A DNA stretch of 64,000 nucleotides, from assembly GCA_016165875.1 (NCBI GenBank), contig JABBOT010000080.1, positions 47,946,032-48,010,031 on the forward strand. The letters run 5' to 3'. The notes under the pieces were generated by a model. The model did not search any database, was not told the origin of the DNA, and was given only the letters and a program-made list of their open reading frames with translations. The stretch comes from Acanthopleura granulata (lineage: Eukaryota > Mollusca > Polyplacophora > Chitonida > Chitonidae). A program made the position numbers and the translations under genes. This document shows positions 46,380-58,089 of this stretch, in pieces (position 1 is the stretch's first letter; every line of letters starts with the position of its first letter).

Positions 46380-48025
46380 TCGCTGTGTAACGTCATACAA
46401 TGTCTGTATCACCAACTCGCTGTCTAAACAGCCGTCGGTTTCTGCTAGTTTCATTTATGTACCTGATTTCTTATTAACAGAGAAAAACAATTAAATGCTC
46501 TGAACACGCTTTGTTACTCATGCCAGATTACTTTTTCTTGCCAACATATGAAAATCACATGTTTGATTTAGGTATTTTACCCCTAAATGAACTTTATACC
46601 TTTTATCAAATGGTAAATAGGGTTAGCCTGAATTCAATGCATAAATCTTTTTCCATTTCTGTGCTGTTTGTTTTAGCAATCGTGAGGCTATAGCACGCCA
46701 GATACTCACAATGGCGCACGTAGCCTTTAACGGTAATTTGTACTTGGCAAACAGACTTACTTGTGAATGGTAACTAAGTAAATAAGTCGTATGGCATTAG
46801 GCCTATTGACATACTGACAATATATGTGATCGCGCTTCATTGGCTTGTATTGATTAGAGCTACAATGGATGATATTAAAATGGCACTGTGTTCCCTTAAT
46901 AAACAGATCAAATCCATGGTTGTGGCGAAAACCCCACGCTTTACTTTTTTACTTGTGCTGTAAAGTAGCAAACCGTTTTCTTAACCATGTTGCTCGTTAC
47001 GTGTACTCGCCGGCAAACTGGCCAATTGACAGCGGGGAGTTAACCGCGCCTAAAGGCTAGTCCGGCCTCACGAAGCCATTTCTGACAGAAGTCAAAATTT
47101 GAAAAACCACTTTAAAGCTGGTTATTGGGCCAAAGGAATTAAAATTTGGACCAATTTTGAAATTAATGCTATCGTAATAAATGTTAAGACAATTCAACTT
47201 CCTGAACCAGAACTTAAGCATTGTGACAAAATTCATAAATTTAAATTTAAGTCATATATGGCTTGGTGTAATCGATCTCAGATAACTGTTGGCTAGACGG
47301 ACTTAAAATGTTTCGTTGCGGTAGGCGCGGTTGGTTGCGAGACCTACCAGGTAACACCTCCTCCCTCACTTTTGCCCTCTATTCTAATACTGCGACAAAA
47401 CAGAGAGTGGCGATGTTCTTCAAGAGTTGCTCCAGAAACAAGATAGGTGAATAACACAAATATTGTTCCAAAGCCGAATGGGTCTGATGACAATTACGCA
47501 TATCGTTGACAACATACACTATGACAGGCCAGCAGGCTATGTAGTATCTTCTCAGTGTCAAATTCAGTTTTTTGTTTTTCTTTTGTGTTTTGCATAGTTT
47601 TGGGTTTTATTTCTGAGCTTAGTTCAGTTTTGCAGACATTACATTTTGCAAGCCATACCTGTCAAAGTTATTAATCTTCATTAACCTTACAAAACATTGC
47701 AAAAATATGGCAGCTCTAAATAAACAGTTTTCGCCCAAATGGTTGGTGCATGTCGCGCAGGCCTAAATTTCGGACACGATAACAGAGATGCGTCAACGAA
47801 TGCTGACTGACAGTAGTTCCTGTACCATTAGAATATGATTAAGCACTTTTCACATGCAAAGAACATTTCAATCTGTCCCCTCTGTTTCACATGGACGAAT
47901 GCAGAAGTAGTATAAATACAAGAGAATAAAACTGATGAACGTTAGAAAGGATGGCACGATATTAGGCTATACAGGTCAGAAACTTGCACACAAAAAGCCT
48001 ATCTCTGCTTCATACCGAGTGTTAA
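46380..48025. other. Stretch without supported gene
   Basis: Small AT-rich ORFs only. The upstream part of the Tc1 element, including any left inverted repeat, must lie in the last few hundred bases but I could not define it. Confidence 0.4.
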
Positions 48026-48029
48026 GAAC

Positions 48030-48893
48030 ATGTCGGGTCCAATAAGCACCTGGAAGCGCTGGGCAATTGTAATGCTGGGCCAAGAAGGCTATAGGTCATT
48101 GACAATCGCCAGGACGAACCAGGGTCGGGCGTAATATCGTCGCGAGAATTTTGGCATTGCATCGCAGAAATGGTGACGTCATTGCAGGTAAAAGTACAGG
48201 TCGTCATCGAAGACCATCGCCTTTATACGTTGGCGCGGCAAAACCGAAGATTGCCTTCACGCTGGTTTCAAAATCGATGGGCTCGAATGGCAAACGTCAA
48301 CGTTAGCGTTAGAATGACAACACGCAGACTGACACAGAGGGGGTTACAGGGCTAGACGACTCGTCAAGAAACCAACCTTTTCCCAACGTCACCGTAAACT
48401 GAGGTTAGCGTTTGCCCAACAGTGGCGACACCTTAACGTGAGTCACTGGAGCCATGTCACCTTTGCAGACAAATCCAAATTTCTTCTTCACAATTGTGAT
48501 GGAAGAGCTAGTGTTTATCGTCTGTCTGGGGAGAGGTTTCTAGATGACTGTATACAGGGAGAGGGGATTCTCAACATGTCTTAGGGGCTATGCACACCTG
48601 AGGGCCAATCCAGCCTTATTGTGTTGTGCCAAAACGTCACTGGTGTTACGCTATCGCGACATTCTGCGACAAAACATGATCCACCGGGCTAGAGCCACTA
48701 TCTTATGGGAAGAGTTGGGTCGTGTTGTCCGATCATCAGAGGCTTTAGTTAAAAAACCTAAATCAATTAGAAGACTCATTTTGGAAGTATGGGCCAATGT
48801 TCCACGTGAAAGACTTGCTAACCTGGTGATAAGCATGTATCGACGTTTGGAAGCCATTATTCAACATAGAGGAGGGCACACGAAGTACTAACG
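48030..48893 (+). pseudogene. Decayed Tc1/mariner-type transposase
   Basis: Fragments in shifting frames follow the family order. First helix-turn-helix: TWKRWAIVMLGQEGYRSLTI. Then NIVARILALHRRNGDV with GKSTGRHRR. Second helix-turn-helix: EDHRLYTLARQNRRLPSRWF with RRLTQRGLQG (48170-48355). Then VKKPTFSQRHRKLRLAFAQQ, and the first catalytic strand SHWSHVTFADKSKF with DGRASVYRLSGERF. The end is TILWEELGRVVRS ... HRGGHTKY (48544-48893). At least three frameshifts or stops are present. The QDNAxPH block with the second catalytic Asp is missing, and the SPIEHLWDELG site reads RARATILWEELG, so its acidic residue is lost. It cannot be active. Confidence 0.88.
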
Positions 48894-50655
48894 TTCATCA
48901 TTACTACCGCCTTTGACATCATTCTCAATATGTCGTATCGAATTCTGGAAGATAATTTTACATTCCACAGTATTGTCTTTTGTCCATGTACTTCCCTGGA
49001 CACATTTTCTAAGCAAAAGTAGTAGGCTTACTCAAAATTGCGGTTTTATTAAGGCAGATAAATGATAGTGGTGAAAATATTGTCATCTCTGAAGTGCAAT
49101 TAGAGAGAATAAAGCAATATTGGCCATAAATGTTATCTTTATCAAAATTATTTCATGGGACGCTCTCAAACGTCTGAAACTATGTATAATTTTATATGTA
49201 CCAACCATTTGGGAGAAGACTTTATATTCCGGTTTTGTAACGATGCACCATATTTCTAATTTTTCGGACGCTCTGATTATTGGGATCCTCTTGAATCCCC
49301 CCCACCCCTCACCTCGACGTCAGAGCATTTGAGGACGCAGGTGAAGGGGTTGTCGATTAGTGTTTACATAAACTAAGCGTATAATAGATACACCCTATCA
49401 AGCGCTTGAACGGTATATCAGCCCGTGCCAACTATCCGTCATGTCTGGTTGCCCGGAGGCTTTATCTATTTCCCTTTACTCCAAGACTGACACTTATATC
49501 AATGTCTGCTAAAGATCGATGCCTACGTTTTTCTGTGGTGGTAACAGTTCAACAATCATTAACAAAAAGAAAATAAACCCATAAACTAGAGACAATTCGG
49601 CTGTTGACAACAGCAGCCAACTTTAGCAAAGACACCCAACCTGTTGGTTACCAGTTCGCCGTCCTTTTTTGACATTTTCGCCGTATTTTGTTGAAGAGTA
49701 ATATTAACAGCGGGTTTGTGTTGTCTAATATTTCCTCCCCTTGTAACTTTAAGTACTCTCATGATATTACCGCATCACAAACTGTATCAGATTCAGTTGG
49801 TTCGTGTAGACTGCTGTCAGATATGTATCGTGTGAGCTTTCAAGCCCTCTCTTTTCGACAAAACAGGGCATGCGCAGTTTGTCTTCTAGCATTAACGTTT
49901 GATACATATAATAAAAAAATAATATCAGACAGAGATCGATGGCATTGTGTCCAGCATATTCTTGATCCTGAACTGTATCCGTAATTTAATATACATATAT
50001 ACACATGTAATATATAAAAACATGTGCATTCCGCTTTAACCAACCTCAATTACCATTGATTTGGACAGTTTCAAACATTTCTCGACAGTCTAGCTAAATC
50101 ATTTATTTGTTTTCTGTTTTGACAGAGCTTTACAGATATTAGGTATCTTTTCCTGGTTTGTTTCATTATGTCTTCTATTGTAACCTGCCCTGCCACGCCC
50201 ATCTTGTCAGACAAGACGTCCACATTTCTGTCGCACTTTTGCCGGAGTAAAGTTGGGAAGTGTAGTGGTCGATCTGTTTTTGTGCTTCTTTGCTTTTATT
50301 AAAGCCTTACTCACGAATTATTCACCCTTTCGACAGCAATCATTTTTATTGATGCAGAAAACTGAAGTGCCGAGGTAAACCACAAGTCTTCGGCAAGTTA
50401 ATGATGAACTTTCCCAGGCTTGCATATGTAGACCGTATCGGTGGGAGACAACTGGTGTCTCCTTGTAGTGTAAGACTGCATAAAGTAAAATAGGAGCATT
50501 TTTTTCGTCTTCCTGGTATAACTGAAAACTATGGACTGCTCCTTTTTTACATGGATTAGTTCTAATTTCTATTTTTTTACAACATTTCTAATAGCTCTTC
50601 GGTGATTTGTAATGAACTTTTGATTTGTTGGAAACTGGTTATGCCAATATCCGTT
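48894..50655. other. Stretch without supported gene
   Basis: AT-rich. The ORF at 49688-49984 has no recognisable domain. No right inverted repeat of the Tc1 element identified. Confidence 0.4.
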
Positions 50656-50660
50656 GTTCA

Positions 50661-50900
50661 TTTATTCAGTTAACTGTTGTTTTACAACCTACTCAAGAAT
50701 ATTTCACTTACTAAGACCAGCATTATGATGGGGTTATACGGAGCAGAACGCGAGAGAACTAATGAGCATGCACAAGTTGCAGACAGACCTTTCCACGTGC
50801 GACAAGAGAGAAAGCCAGCCTGAACCGGAGTCGAAAACAGGACAAAGGCATCGGTGAGAGGCTCCTGAGTCGTTGTGCTGTTCTAGCATGCTAACCACTC
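50661..50900 (-). mobile_element. Diverged full-length SINE family 1, reverse orientation
   Basis: TGTTGTTTTACAACCTACTC, AAGAATATTTCACTTACTAA, GCATTATGATGGGG, ATGCACAAGTTGCAGACAGA, GGTGAGAGGCTCCTGAGTCG and TAGCATGCTAACCACTC (A-box side) appear in order. Confidence 0.85.
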
Positions 50901-50906
50901 GTTCAT

Positions 50907-51158
50907 TTTATTTATTTATTTATTTGATTGGTGTTTTACGCCGTACTCAAGAATATTTCACTTATATGACGTCAGCAAGCATTATGGTGGGAGGAAACCG
51001 GGCAGAGCCCGGGGGAAACCCACGACCATCCGCAGGTTGCTGACAGACCTTCCCACGTATGGCTGGAGAGGAAGCCAGCATGAGCTAGACTTGAACTCAC
51101 AGCATCCGCATTGATGGGAGGACGCTAGCGCTCTAAGCGACTGAGCCACGGAAGCCCC
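50907..51158 (-). mobile_element. Full-length young-looking SINE family 1, reverse orientation
   Basis: TTTATTTATTTATTTATTTG, ATTGGTGTTTTACGCCGTAC, TCAAGAATATTTCACTTATA, GGGAGGAAACCGGGCAGAGC, CCACGACCATCCGCAGGTTG, AGCTAGACTTGAACTCACAG and head TAAGCGACTGAGCCACGGAA. Its tail abuts the head of the copy at 50661, forming a head-to-tail pair. Best reference copy in the window. Confidence 0.95.
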
Positions 51159-51159
51159 C

Positions 51160-52006
51160 ACTTGTTCATAGAGGCCCCTCGACCATTATGGTTGAGGGGC
51201 GGTGTAGGAATGTCTTATTCGACACCTAAATTACTAGGAACTGAAAGTCAGTAGTGCTGTTCACAACATTGCTTAGTCTTGGTTGAGACCATGTGTTAAT
51301 TTACAATCAAGGGTTACGTTGTGTGGTCCATGAGTAATGGATCGAGTGAGAAAAGACACAATCACGTCGTTCTTTTTATTTCAAATCCTCTATGTTATTC
51401 TCAGCGTTATTAATTATTCCTGAAACCCTACCATCTGTTAAGACCGCCAATAAACCGTATGTTAAATCCGTCTGTAAACCATGTCCTGTCATTAGTCCGG
51501 CGACCAGTAGCTAACCATCTGCCAAATCCGCGTAAAAACCAGGCTCTCCTCATTATATGTTCTAAATGATAAACATCATCGAGCAAATAATACGGCTAGT
51601 AAATCCTCCAGTAAACCTCTTCTGCGGTCAACGCGTGCACGCAGACCTTTCCTTACAGGTTCTACAGGCGTCCTAACACACAGCAGCCATGTGGGGTGGA
51701 TCTGGCTTCCGCTGACCAACGTTTACTCTATACATTACGAGCAAATTAAGCCGGAAACCTACATCTTCTACCAGATCAAATCGCCAAAGCATTGTTGTAA
51801 ACACATGGTTACAATCCAGAAAATCAGTCATTAGCATCCGGCGTGGTGGTAATCATCTTCAGTTCCTTCATGTTCATTGTAATCCACATTAAGGGTTGAG
51901 TGTGAATTATGATCGCTCTCTTGCCATTAGAAGGCTATACAGCTATAGTAACCCGGTGGTGTCTCACATGATGCTTGTCTTCAATGTATGTATGTATGTA
52001 TGTATA

Positions 52007-52040
<34 letters not shown>

Positions 52041-54280
52041 TTTTTAAAGAATTGCAACTCCATGCGCAAGCATGATATGTGCCAGTGCGCAATAAAAAAA
52101 ATCAGTTCATCATCTGGGTTTGTTGCTTGTCTTGTATCAGAATACCCGATGATACCTTGACCTGGGTTTTTTACTCGAACCTCTGATAGCTTGGGTGTCA
52201 GTCCTTGGCTTGAACGTAATATTTAACTTACAAAAAATACTGACTGAAAGATTTCAACACAGTAAGGAGAGAAGCTCCACAGCGAGTGGGGGGTATTTAT
52301 TGACGTAAGGATGAGGTGTATACAAATACCCATTGTATCCTGAATGGTAGTCATATCAACTGTCATCTCAAACTGTCTTAGCACTTGCTTGGCCGTTATC
52401 TGAATTTACATGAAAAAAAGGCCTTCATTTCAGCGTATTTTTGGACGAGAGGACAGGTTGACGTGACACATTCTTGGCAGGTCGTACGTTTTGTTGGAGG
52501 ATTTGAAAACGACGGACTGGGTTATACAGCTTAGCGTTCTACTCATTTCGGAGGAATAAGACTTTATACTCTCAGTGACGACGTCTGTGATCTTGGATTG
52601 CAGTTCACGGTTAAAATTTCCCATTTCAAAAGGAGCCAGTCATTAAATTCCTAAGAAACAAAACTGGCGCTACCGCTTAAGTAAGAGAAGAAACACAACT
52701 TGACAAACTCTACCAAATGACGTCAAAAATTTTGATATTTGACGTCAACTTACGTCAAAGTCAATTAACTTTATTTTTAACGAGAATGTCAGCTGTGATT
52801 TACGCCTTATGTCAATCGCGTAGAGATCTTAGCAAACCTTAGCAAGCCCTACAATATAGCGTCAACAACTTTGGCGTCCGACATCAGCTCACTTCACAGA
52901 GGTATCTTTTCGAGGGCAATGACGCCCTCACCAGCGTTCTGAGGCTAAAGAACATAAACAATAAAGGACTGATAAAAATATAATTTAATATCATTTATTC
53001 AACGATTTGTGGGTTAATAAAGAATCAGTACAAAGAATGACATTGGCAATTTTTGTAGACATATTCTAATTAGCAAGTTTTGTCATTTTCCTTTCAATTT
53101 TATGGGCATTTTATCTGCATTACCTGCTTCAGAAGGCTTTATGGAGGAATAAAGAAATCTCAAACACTTGGATAATCTCAGTCCGCCCTTAAATGAACTA
53201 TAATTGGTGCCTAAAGGGCTTCCATAATCATAGGTATACTATCATTTCTAGTAACGCAAAAACCGGGGTGAGTCCTACACCTAATTTTCTGTTAGACAAA
53301 TCTTGTCAATAAGAAGAGGCCAGAGAGGATAGGCCTACATAAGACAAAAGGACAAGTAAATAATATTGTATTTTGTTTGTACATTTTACCCTGCCGTATC
53401 TGATGACATCAGCGACAAAATGAAGTGATGTTATTGCCGTTTTACATGACATACTGTGATATTACTCTATTGTGACGCGTAAGTAATGATGAATAGCCAC
53501 TTTAACTGAAAATAACAATGCATTGGCTATAGTAAACTGATAAACTAGAAATGAGCTGTATTAATAACACGTTCAGCAAAGGTGCACATCATGTGAATAG
53601 TTTTGTGAAAAAAAACATTGCCTCCAAACACAATTTTTGTTAATAATCGATTCAAGTATTTTCAAATGACACAAACTTTACAAAATACACAATCAAACAT
53701 TATCCCAAGATATTATAACATCACGAAATCAAATGTAACCGAAACACAAAAACAAATATGGACACGGTACAAAATCAAACGTAAGCAATACACAAACATG
53801 TTAATATAGACAATGCACAAAAGTCAGCACAGACAAAACACAAACTCAGATATAGACTATGCTTATATTTAAACACAGATGGAACCATACCTTTAAATAC
53901 ATTTAGACACAACTTTATGATAAACTGGTAGTAGTATTATGAGGATAAACTAATGAGCCCTTCTCAGTCTTCCACATACAGATGATTTATAAGAGCTGAT
54001 AGGTACATCATACTATAAAATTTCCTCACCTTGTAAGTTGTTGATACAGGCCTTTATCGTTTGGAATAAAGTGGATCACACACACAATCGTTGTTTTCAA
54101 AGGAAGGTTTTTTTTACAGGTATAATTTTGATCCCAAAACAGATTAGCATCCGTCTTCACAATGCTGGTAGTCCCAGATGTATGCAAGCAACTAAAATCC
54201 AAAGAAAGTCAGACTGCGATGTTTATGTTCATGTTAACATGTTTTATGTTAAAGTCTCATGCCACGGGGATGGCGGTGGG
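51160..54280. other. Long stretch without supported gene
   Basis: Contains the microsatellite at 51984-52046. The 64-codon - strand frame at 52430-52624 (MGNFNRELQSKITDVVTESI) could be an exon but resembles nothing I know. Confidence 0.4.
51984..52046 (+). repeat. Compound microsatellite (TATG)n(TA)n(T)n
   Basis: Four to five TATG units, about eight TA units and 20 or more T. Confidence 0.97.
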
Positions 54281-54286
54281 GGATGG

Positions 54287-54515
54287 GGGCGGTATGGCGC
54301 CAGAACAGTGCAATGACCCATGAGCCTCTCACTAATACGGTCGTCGTGAGTTCAATTCCAACTCTTGCTGGCTTCCTCTCCGGCCGTACGTGGGAAGGTC
54401 TGCCAGCAATCTGCGGATGGCCGTGGGTTTCCTCCCACCATAATTTTGGCCCTCGTAGTGCCCGTGAAATATTCTTGACTACGGTATAAATCACCAATCA
54501 AATAAATCAATAAAT
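54287..54515 (+). mobile_element. SINE family 1 with an internal deletion
   Basis: CAATGACCCATGAGCCTCTC, CGTGAGTTCAATTCCAACTC, TTCCTCTCCGGCCGTACGTG, CCAGCAATCTGCGGATGGCC, GTGGGTTTCCTCCCACCATA (GCTCTGCC block deleted), GTGAAATATTCTTGACTACG and AAATAAATCAATAAAT. Confidence 0.9.
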
Positions 54516-54690
54516 TTGGAACTTTGTCTTTTACTACGAATACTAAGAAGTAGAGGCTTGGTCTGTTCCAAAGTTTATGTTATCATAGTTCAAATGAAAT
54601 CACTTTCCGACACCTCATAACAAAAAAACTGGTTGCCGTTGTTGTTTCGGTACCTGTATCAGAAATTGATCGAGTTTGATACATCGTGAA
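54516..54690 (+). repeat. Copy 1 of a diverged direct duplication
   Basis: AAGTAGAGGCTTGGTCTGTT, CCAAAGTTTATGTTATCATA, GTTCAAATGAAATCACTTTC, GATCGAGTTTGATACATCG parallels 54960-55140. Confidence 0.7.
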
Positions 54691-54699
54691 TTACGCAGG

Positions 54700-55560
54700 G
54701 CCCCATATGCTCACCGTCAGTTACATGCGGCCCGGTTCGCGCCCCATATGTTAGGCACGGTTGGCATGGTTGGCACGGCCAGTCACGCGTACCGTGATCA
54801 ATTATCCCCGTCTTAATTTAGAAATGGCCACACACGTGCACCATTTGTTGGGCATGACCAGGCAAGTGCTCCGTAAACTAGACTAGGCCTATAACGGACA
54901 CCATGAGTTAGACACGACCCGGTACGTACAGTCTTGAGAGAGGCGCAAAAAAAATAATCAAATATAAGTAATTTTACAACCCCGTCTTTGGAAGCGAGTA
55001 CTCATAAGTAGAGGTTTGATCCATTCCAAAGTGGACACTATCATAGTCCAACTGAAATCGCTTTGAGTCATTTCAGAAAGAAAACACTGGTTGACTTGTT
55101 TCGCAGTCTCTACCCTAGACCGATCGAGTTTGATAAGACCCGGTACGTTCACAGTTATACACATTCACAAGTTATATACGGCCCGGTGCACCATAAGTTA
55201 GACACGACCCGGCAAGTTACGTGCACCCCATGTTAGGAACGGCCAATCCTATGCACCGTAAGTTAGAAATGGCTAATGTGCACGGCCAGGCATTGCTCCT
55301 TATGTTAGACATTGTCTATCGCGTTGACATTGAGACAGGCAAAGCCAAACACATGCATTTTGAGTTAGACCTTGCTTGGTACGTACTTCGTGATTTAGAA
55401 ACGGCCAGTAGATTGTGAGTTAAGCACGACACGGTACTTACGCAGTGAGTTAGGTACGGCCTGTCAAGTGTACCGTGAATTAGACACGAATCTGTACGTG
55501 CTTTGTGAGATGGTCAAGGCCCGACACGTGAGCAGTAGGTATGGTTACACACGAGCAGCA
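54700..55560 (+). repeat. Diverged tandem field of GTTAGACACGACCCGG-type units
   Basis: GTTAGACACGACCCGGTACG, CACCATAAGTTAGACACGAC, CACCGTAAGTTAGAAATGGC and GTGAATTAGACACGAATCTG recur at irregular 35-50-bp steps across 54.7-54.95 and 55.14-55.56 kb. The second copy of the neighbouring duplication lies within. Confidence 0.7.
54960..55140 (+). repeat. Copy 2 of the diverged direct duplication
   Basis: AAGTAGAGGTTTGATCCATT, CCAAAGTGGACACTATCATA, GTCCAACTGAAATCGCTTTG, GATCGAGTTTGATAAG. Together with the adjoining tandem units this suggests a higher-order unit of about 440 bp. Confidence 0.7.
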
Positions 55561-55777
55561 TGTGTACCTCGAATGATGAACGGACGGAGACAATGGAGAT
55601 ATTAAAGCGCAAAGCCCCTTTTAAATCAGGATCGGGTTGTTTCTTACCTCATGTACGGCTAAGTATGAACTCTGCATTACGTAAGAAAATTGTATGCTTG
55701 GATAATTAAGCTACCAGTTTTAGATCATTTTGATCAAAATGTTGAGTATTATATTTAGGACAAATTGCAATACAGTA

Positions 55778-55992
55778 CCGAAGACAAATGTGGCAGCTCG
55801 CGCTCTCGAGACCCACTTTTCAAAAAGCAGGAGGCATGCGAACGCGGAAATGCGAGATTAGGCAAAAACCACAAGAGGTTAGCACTAACCTGGGGTGGTT
55901 TTGCCAAGTATCGCATTCTCGCGTTCCCCTGCCTTATGGTTTTTAAAAGGCGTGGCTCCAGAACACGAGTCCGCATACGTCTTCCATACGAC
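55778..55992. mobile_element. Foldback element / long imperfect palindrome (about 215 bp)
   Basis: Left arm GAAGACAAATGTGGCAGCTC, CGAGACCCACTTTTCAAAAA, CAGGAGGCATGCGAACGCGG, AAATGCGAGATTAGGCAAAA, ACCACAAGAGGTTAG pairs with the right arm, whose reverse complement reads GAAGACGTATGCGGACTCGT, GAACGCGAGAATGCGATACT, TGGCAAAACCACCCCAGGTT. The centre is GGTTAGCACTAACC. Overlapping ORFs on both strands (86 and 97 codons) follow from the symmetry and are not genes. Confidence 0.8.
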
Positions 55993-55994
55993 AG

Positions 55995-56800
55995 TGTGAA
56001 AATCTGCGTTATCATTATTACTAGAATTTTATTGATGAATTATCCATGCATGTTGTAATCATTTATAAAAAATATATGGTCATTGAAGACGCAGCATTTT
56101 GACTGATGCCGGATGACGACCCACGTTGGAATGTATTTGTGAACAGAGGTCAGAGCGCAGTTTAAGCTATGCTGTTGGTATAAACATCACAATGAAGTCT
56201 TTCAGTTCGATGTATGTATGCCCTAACACAGCCAGACACTCTAATGGCTGTTAACTTGTCTTACGTTCTCTGAAAACTCGTTGTGGTCTTCGTCATCATT
56301 TATTGATATACAACCATTATGTGAGACTATTTCTATCAAACGCATTCCCTATGAATTCGCAAATTTTGCAATGACTGTAACATTGATGTAAATAAATATC
56401 AGAAAACATCTGAGATCATACTGCAGCATTTAATATTCTCTGGCCCAGGGCTGCATACTGATTATGTATAGTGCAAAACGCTTCAAAGCACATTTGGCAT
56501 AAACATGGGCGGTTGAAGCCTTATCGGTACACATTTTTGTGTTTATATATAACCCGGATAAAACGAATGTGTCTTATGTGTCGAAGCGTTTTTAAACAGA
56601 AGACATTTGTTTTCTTTTAAGGAGAAGACATGCCTATGAATTTTATCCTAAATGAGATTAGTCATTCATCTGGATCGTTTGTTTTCACGTTCTTTTGAAA
56701 AATGTCTTGTAATAATATGGAATAACGACTACCTCGCACATTCTAATAAAAAGCTGTTTTACTGTTTTTGTATTTTGTACAGCAAAAGTCTTTAATTAAT
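55995..56800. other. Stretch 3' of GPCR 2 without supported gene
   Basis: AT-rich; may include 3'UTR of the receptor on the - strand. Confidence 0.4.
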
Positions 56801-56806
56801 CTTGTT

Positions 56807-57591
56807 TTACGTAGCAATGCTTCCGTCTATGGTTACAATTTGTCTGGGAACAACGCGATTTAAACGTTTACAGGGGACTAAAAGACCGGAAAAGCTCTCA
56901 TTAAACCAAATATAAGCTACGACGTTTAACCATCCGTTTGAAATCGAAACCAAGTGGAAGAGGTCTTTGACAACAAGATAGCAAGAGAATGGTCCTGAGC
57001 CCCAGTACACGAGGAGCTCCCAAATATGAACCGGAAGTTGACATACAGCGAATACCAAGACTACCATCAACAACATCTTCATGACTTTCTTCCTCCGTTT
57101 CTGCGCCATGTGAGGTGCTTGGACTTTTGAGGCACTGCGATGCATTGCCATCCAGATTTTCGTATACAGCACAAGAATTACACACAAAGGAATTGAATAC
57201 ATGACGAAGAAGTCGAGGAGGAAAAGGTACCTGTTCACCGTCATATTGTTTTCCGGAACTGCGCACTGGTAGAAGTTCTGCCATGTAGACTGTACGAAAT
57301 GCTGCTCCTCTGTGACGTCGTACACAATGGCGGCCCTGATGCCGTACAGCCCCGCACAAAGCCAGACGAAAGCCACGTTCCGAACGCACTGACGAAAATT
57401 CAGTTTTTTCTCGAGTGGATGAACCACAGCTCGATGGCGATCACAGGCTATGGCCACAACACAGAAGATGTTCGATGATTGCACCAGGTAATTAATGAAC
57501 TCTATGGCCTTGCATAACGAGGCGGTCAGGTCTCCGGTGGAAAAATGGCTGAGGATCTCAATGGGTACGGTAATCACTGCCAGAGATATGT
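56807..57591 (-). CDS. Class A GPCR paralogue, exon 2 (TM2 to C-terminus), partial gene
   Basis: Acceptor GATTCACAG then AC ATA TCT, phase 1, completes a D codon as in GPCR 1 (DISLAVITVPIEIL). 261 residues remain. Motifs: TM3 CDRHRAVVHPL, TM4 VWLCAGLYGIRAA, ECL2 with a cysteine (FYQCAV) and NMT sequon, TM5 with an SIPLCVILVLYTKI core, a basic third loop (QKRRKKVMKM), TM6 CQLP instead of CWxP, TM7 LNVVAYIWFNESF instead of NPxxY. The open frame appears to start at a GTG five codons in, but the splice acceptor shows it is an internal exon. Exon 1 with TM1 is not found up to 64000, so it probably lies further right. A plasma-membrane receptor of unknown ligand; general look is of a neuropeptide receptor. 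Confidence 0.9.
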
Positions 57592-58089
57592 CTGTGAATC
57601 AGACGCAAAGGCATTTGAAAAGACAAATTGTGAAAAACATGTGACAAAATCTTGATTAATATTTAATTCTTAGAAATGATATAAAACTACAGGCTAAATA
57701 CAGTGAGTTTATACTTGATATGTTTTCTTCGTATTTTTTGTGGTTTTTGTCGAGGGTTGCTTTTAAAATCGTTTTTGCGTTCATTAAATCGGTTCTCAAT
57801 CTAATTGGTTAAATATAAAAGCCTTGAAGATAAAAGGGATCCGAGAAGTTTGGTAGATCAATAACAAAGTTTAAAGGTAATTTCACCAAGTTTGGATGAA
57901 AAATATTTTTAGCGATATGTTCAGTACACTGGAAAGTGCCGCGGCCCTGTTGTCACTATATCGCATAGGGATTTGTCACCAGACTATGAAACCACTACAA
58001 CATCCAAATCTTATGGCCTGGAATAATTTCCCTGTATTTATCGCTAAGAAATTGATTAGAAGGTATTGTAATTTGACCATAAAGTGTCA

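Noticed and set aside
48544..48891. 115-codon ORF considered as a complete small gene.
   Set aside because: Its second half is the end of the Tc1 transposase and its first half is the frameshifted middle of the same relic.
55755..56058. Overlapping ORFs on both strands (86 and 97 codons).
   Set aside because: Both fall in the foldback element and mirror one another, as expected from a palindrome.
56901..57389. 162-codon minus-strand ORF.
   Set aside because: Shadow frame within the GPCR 2 exon.
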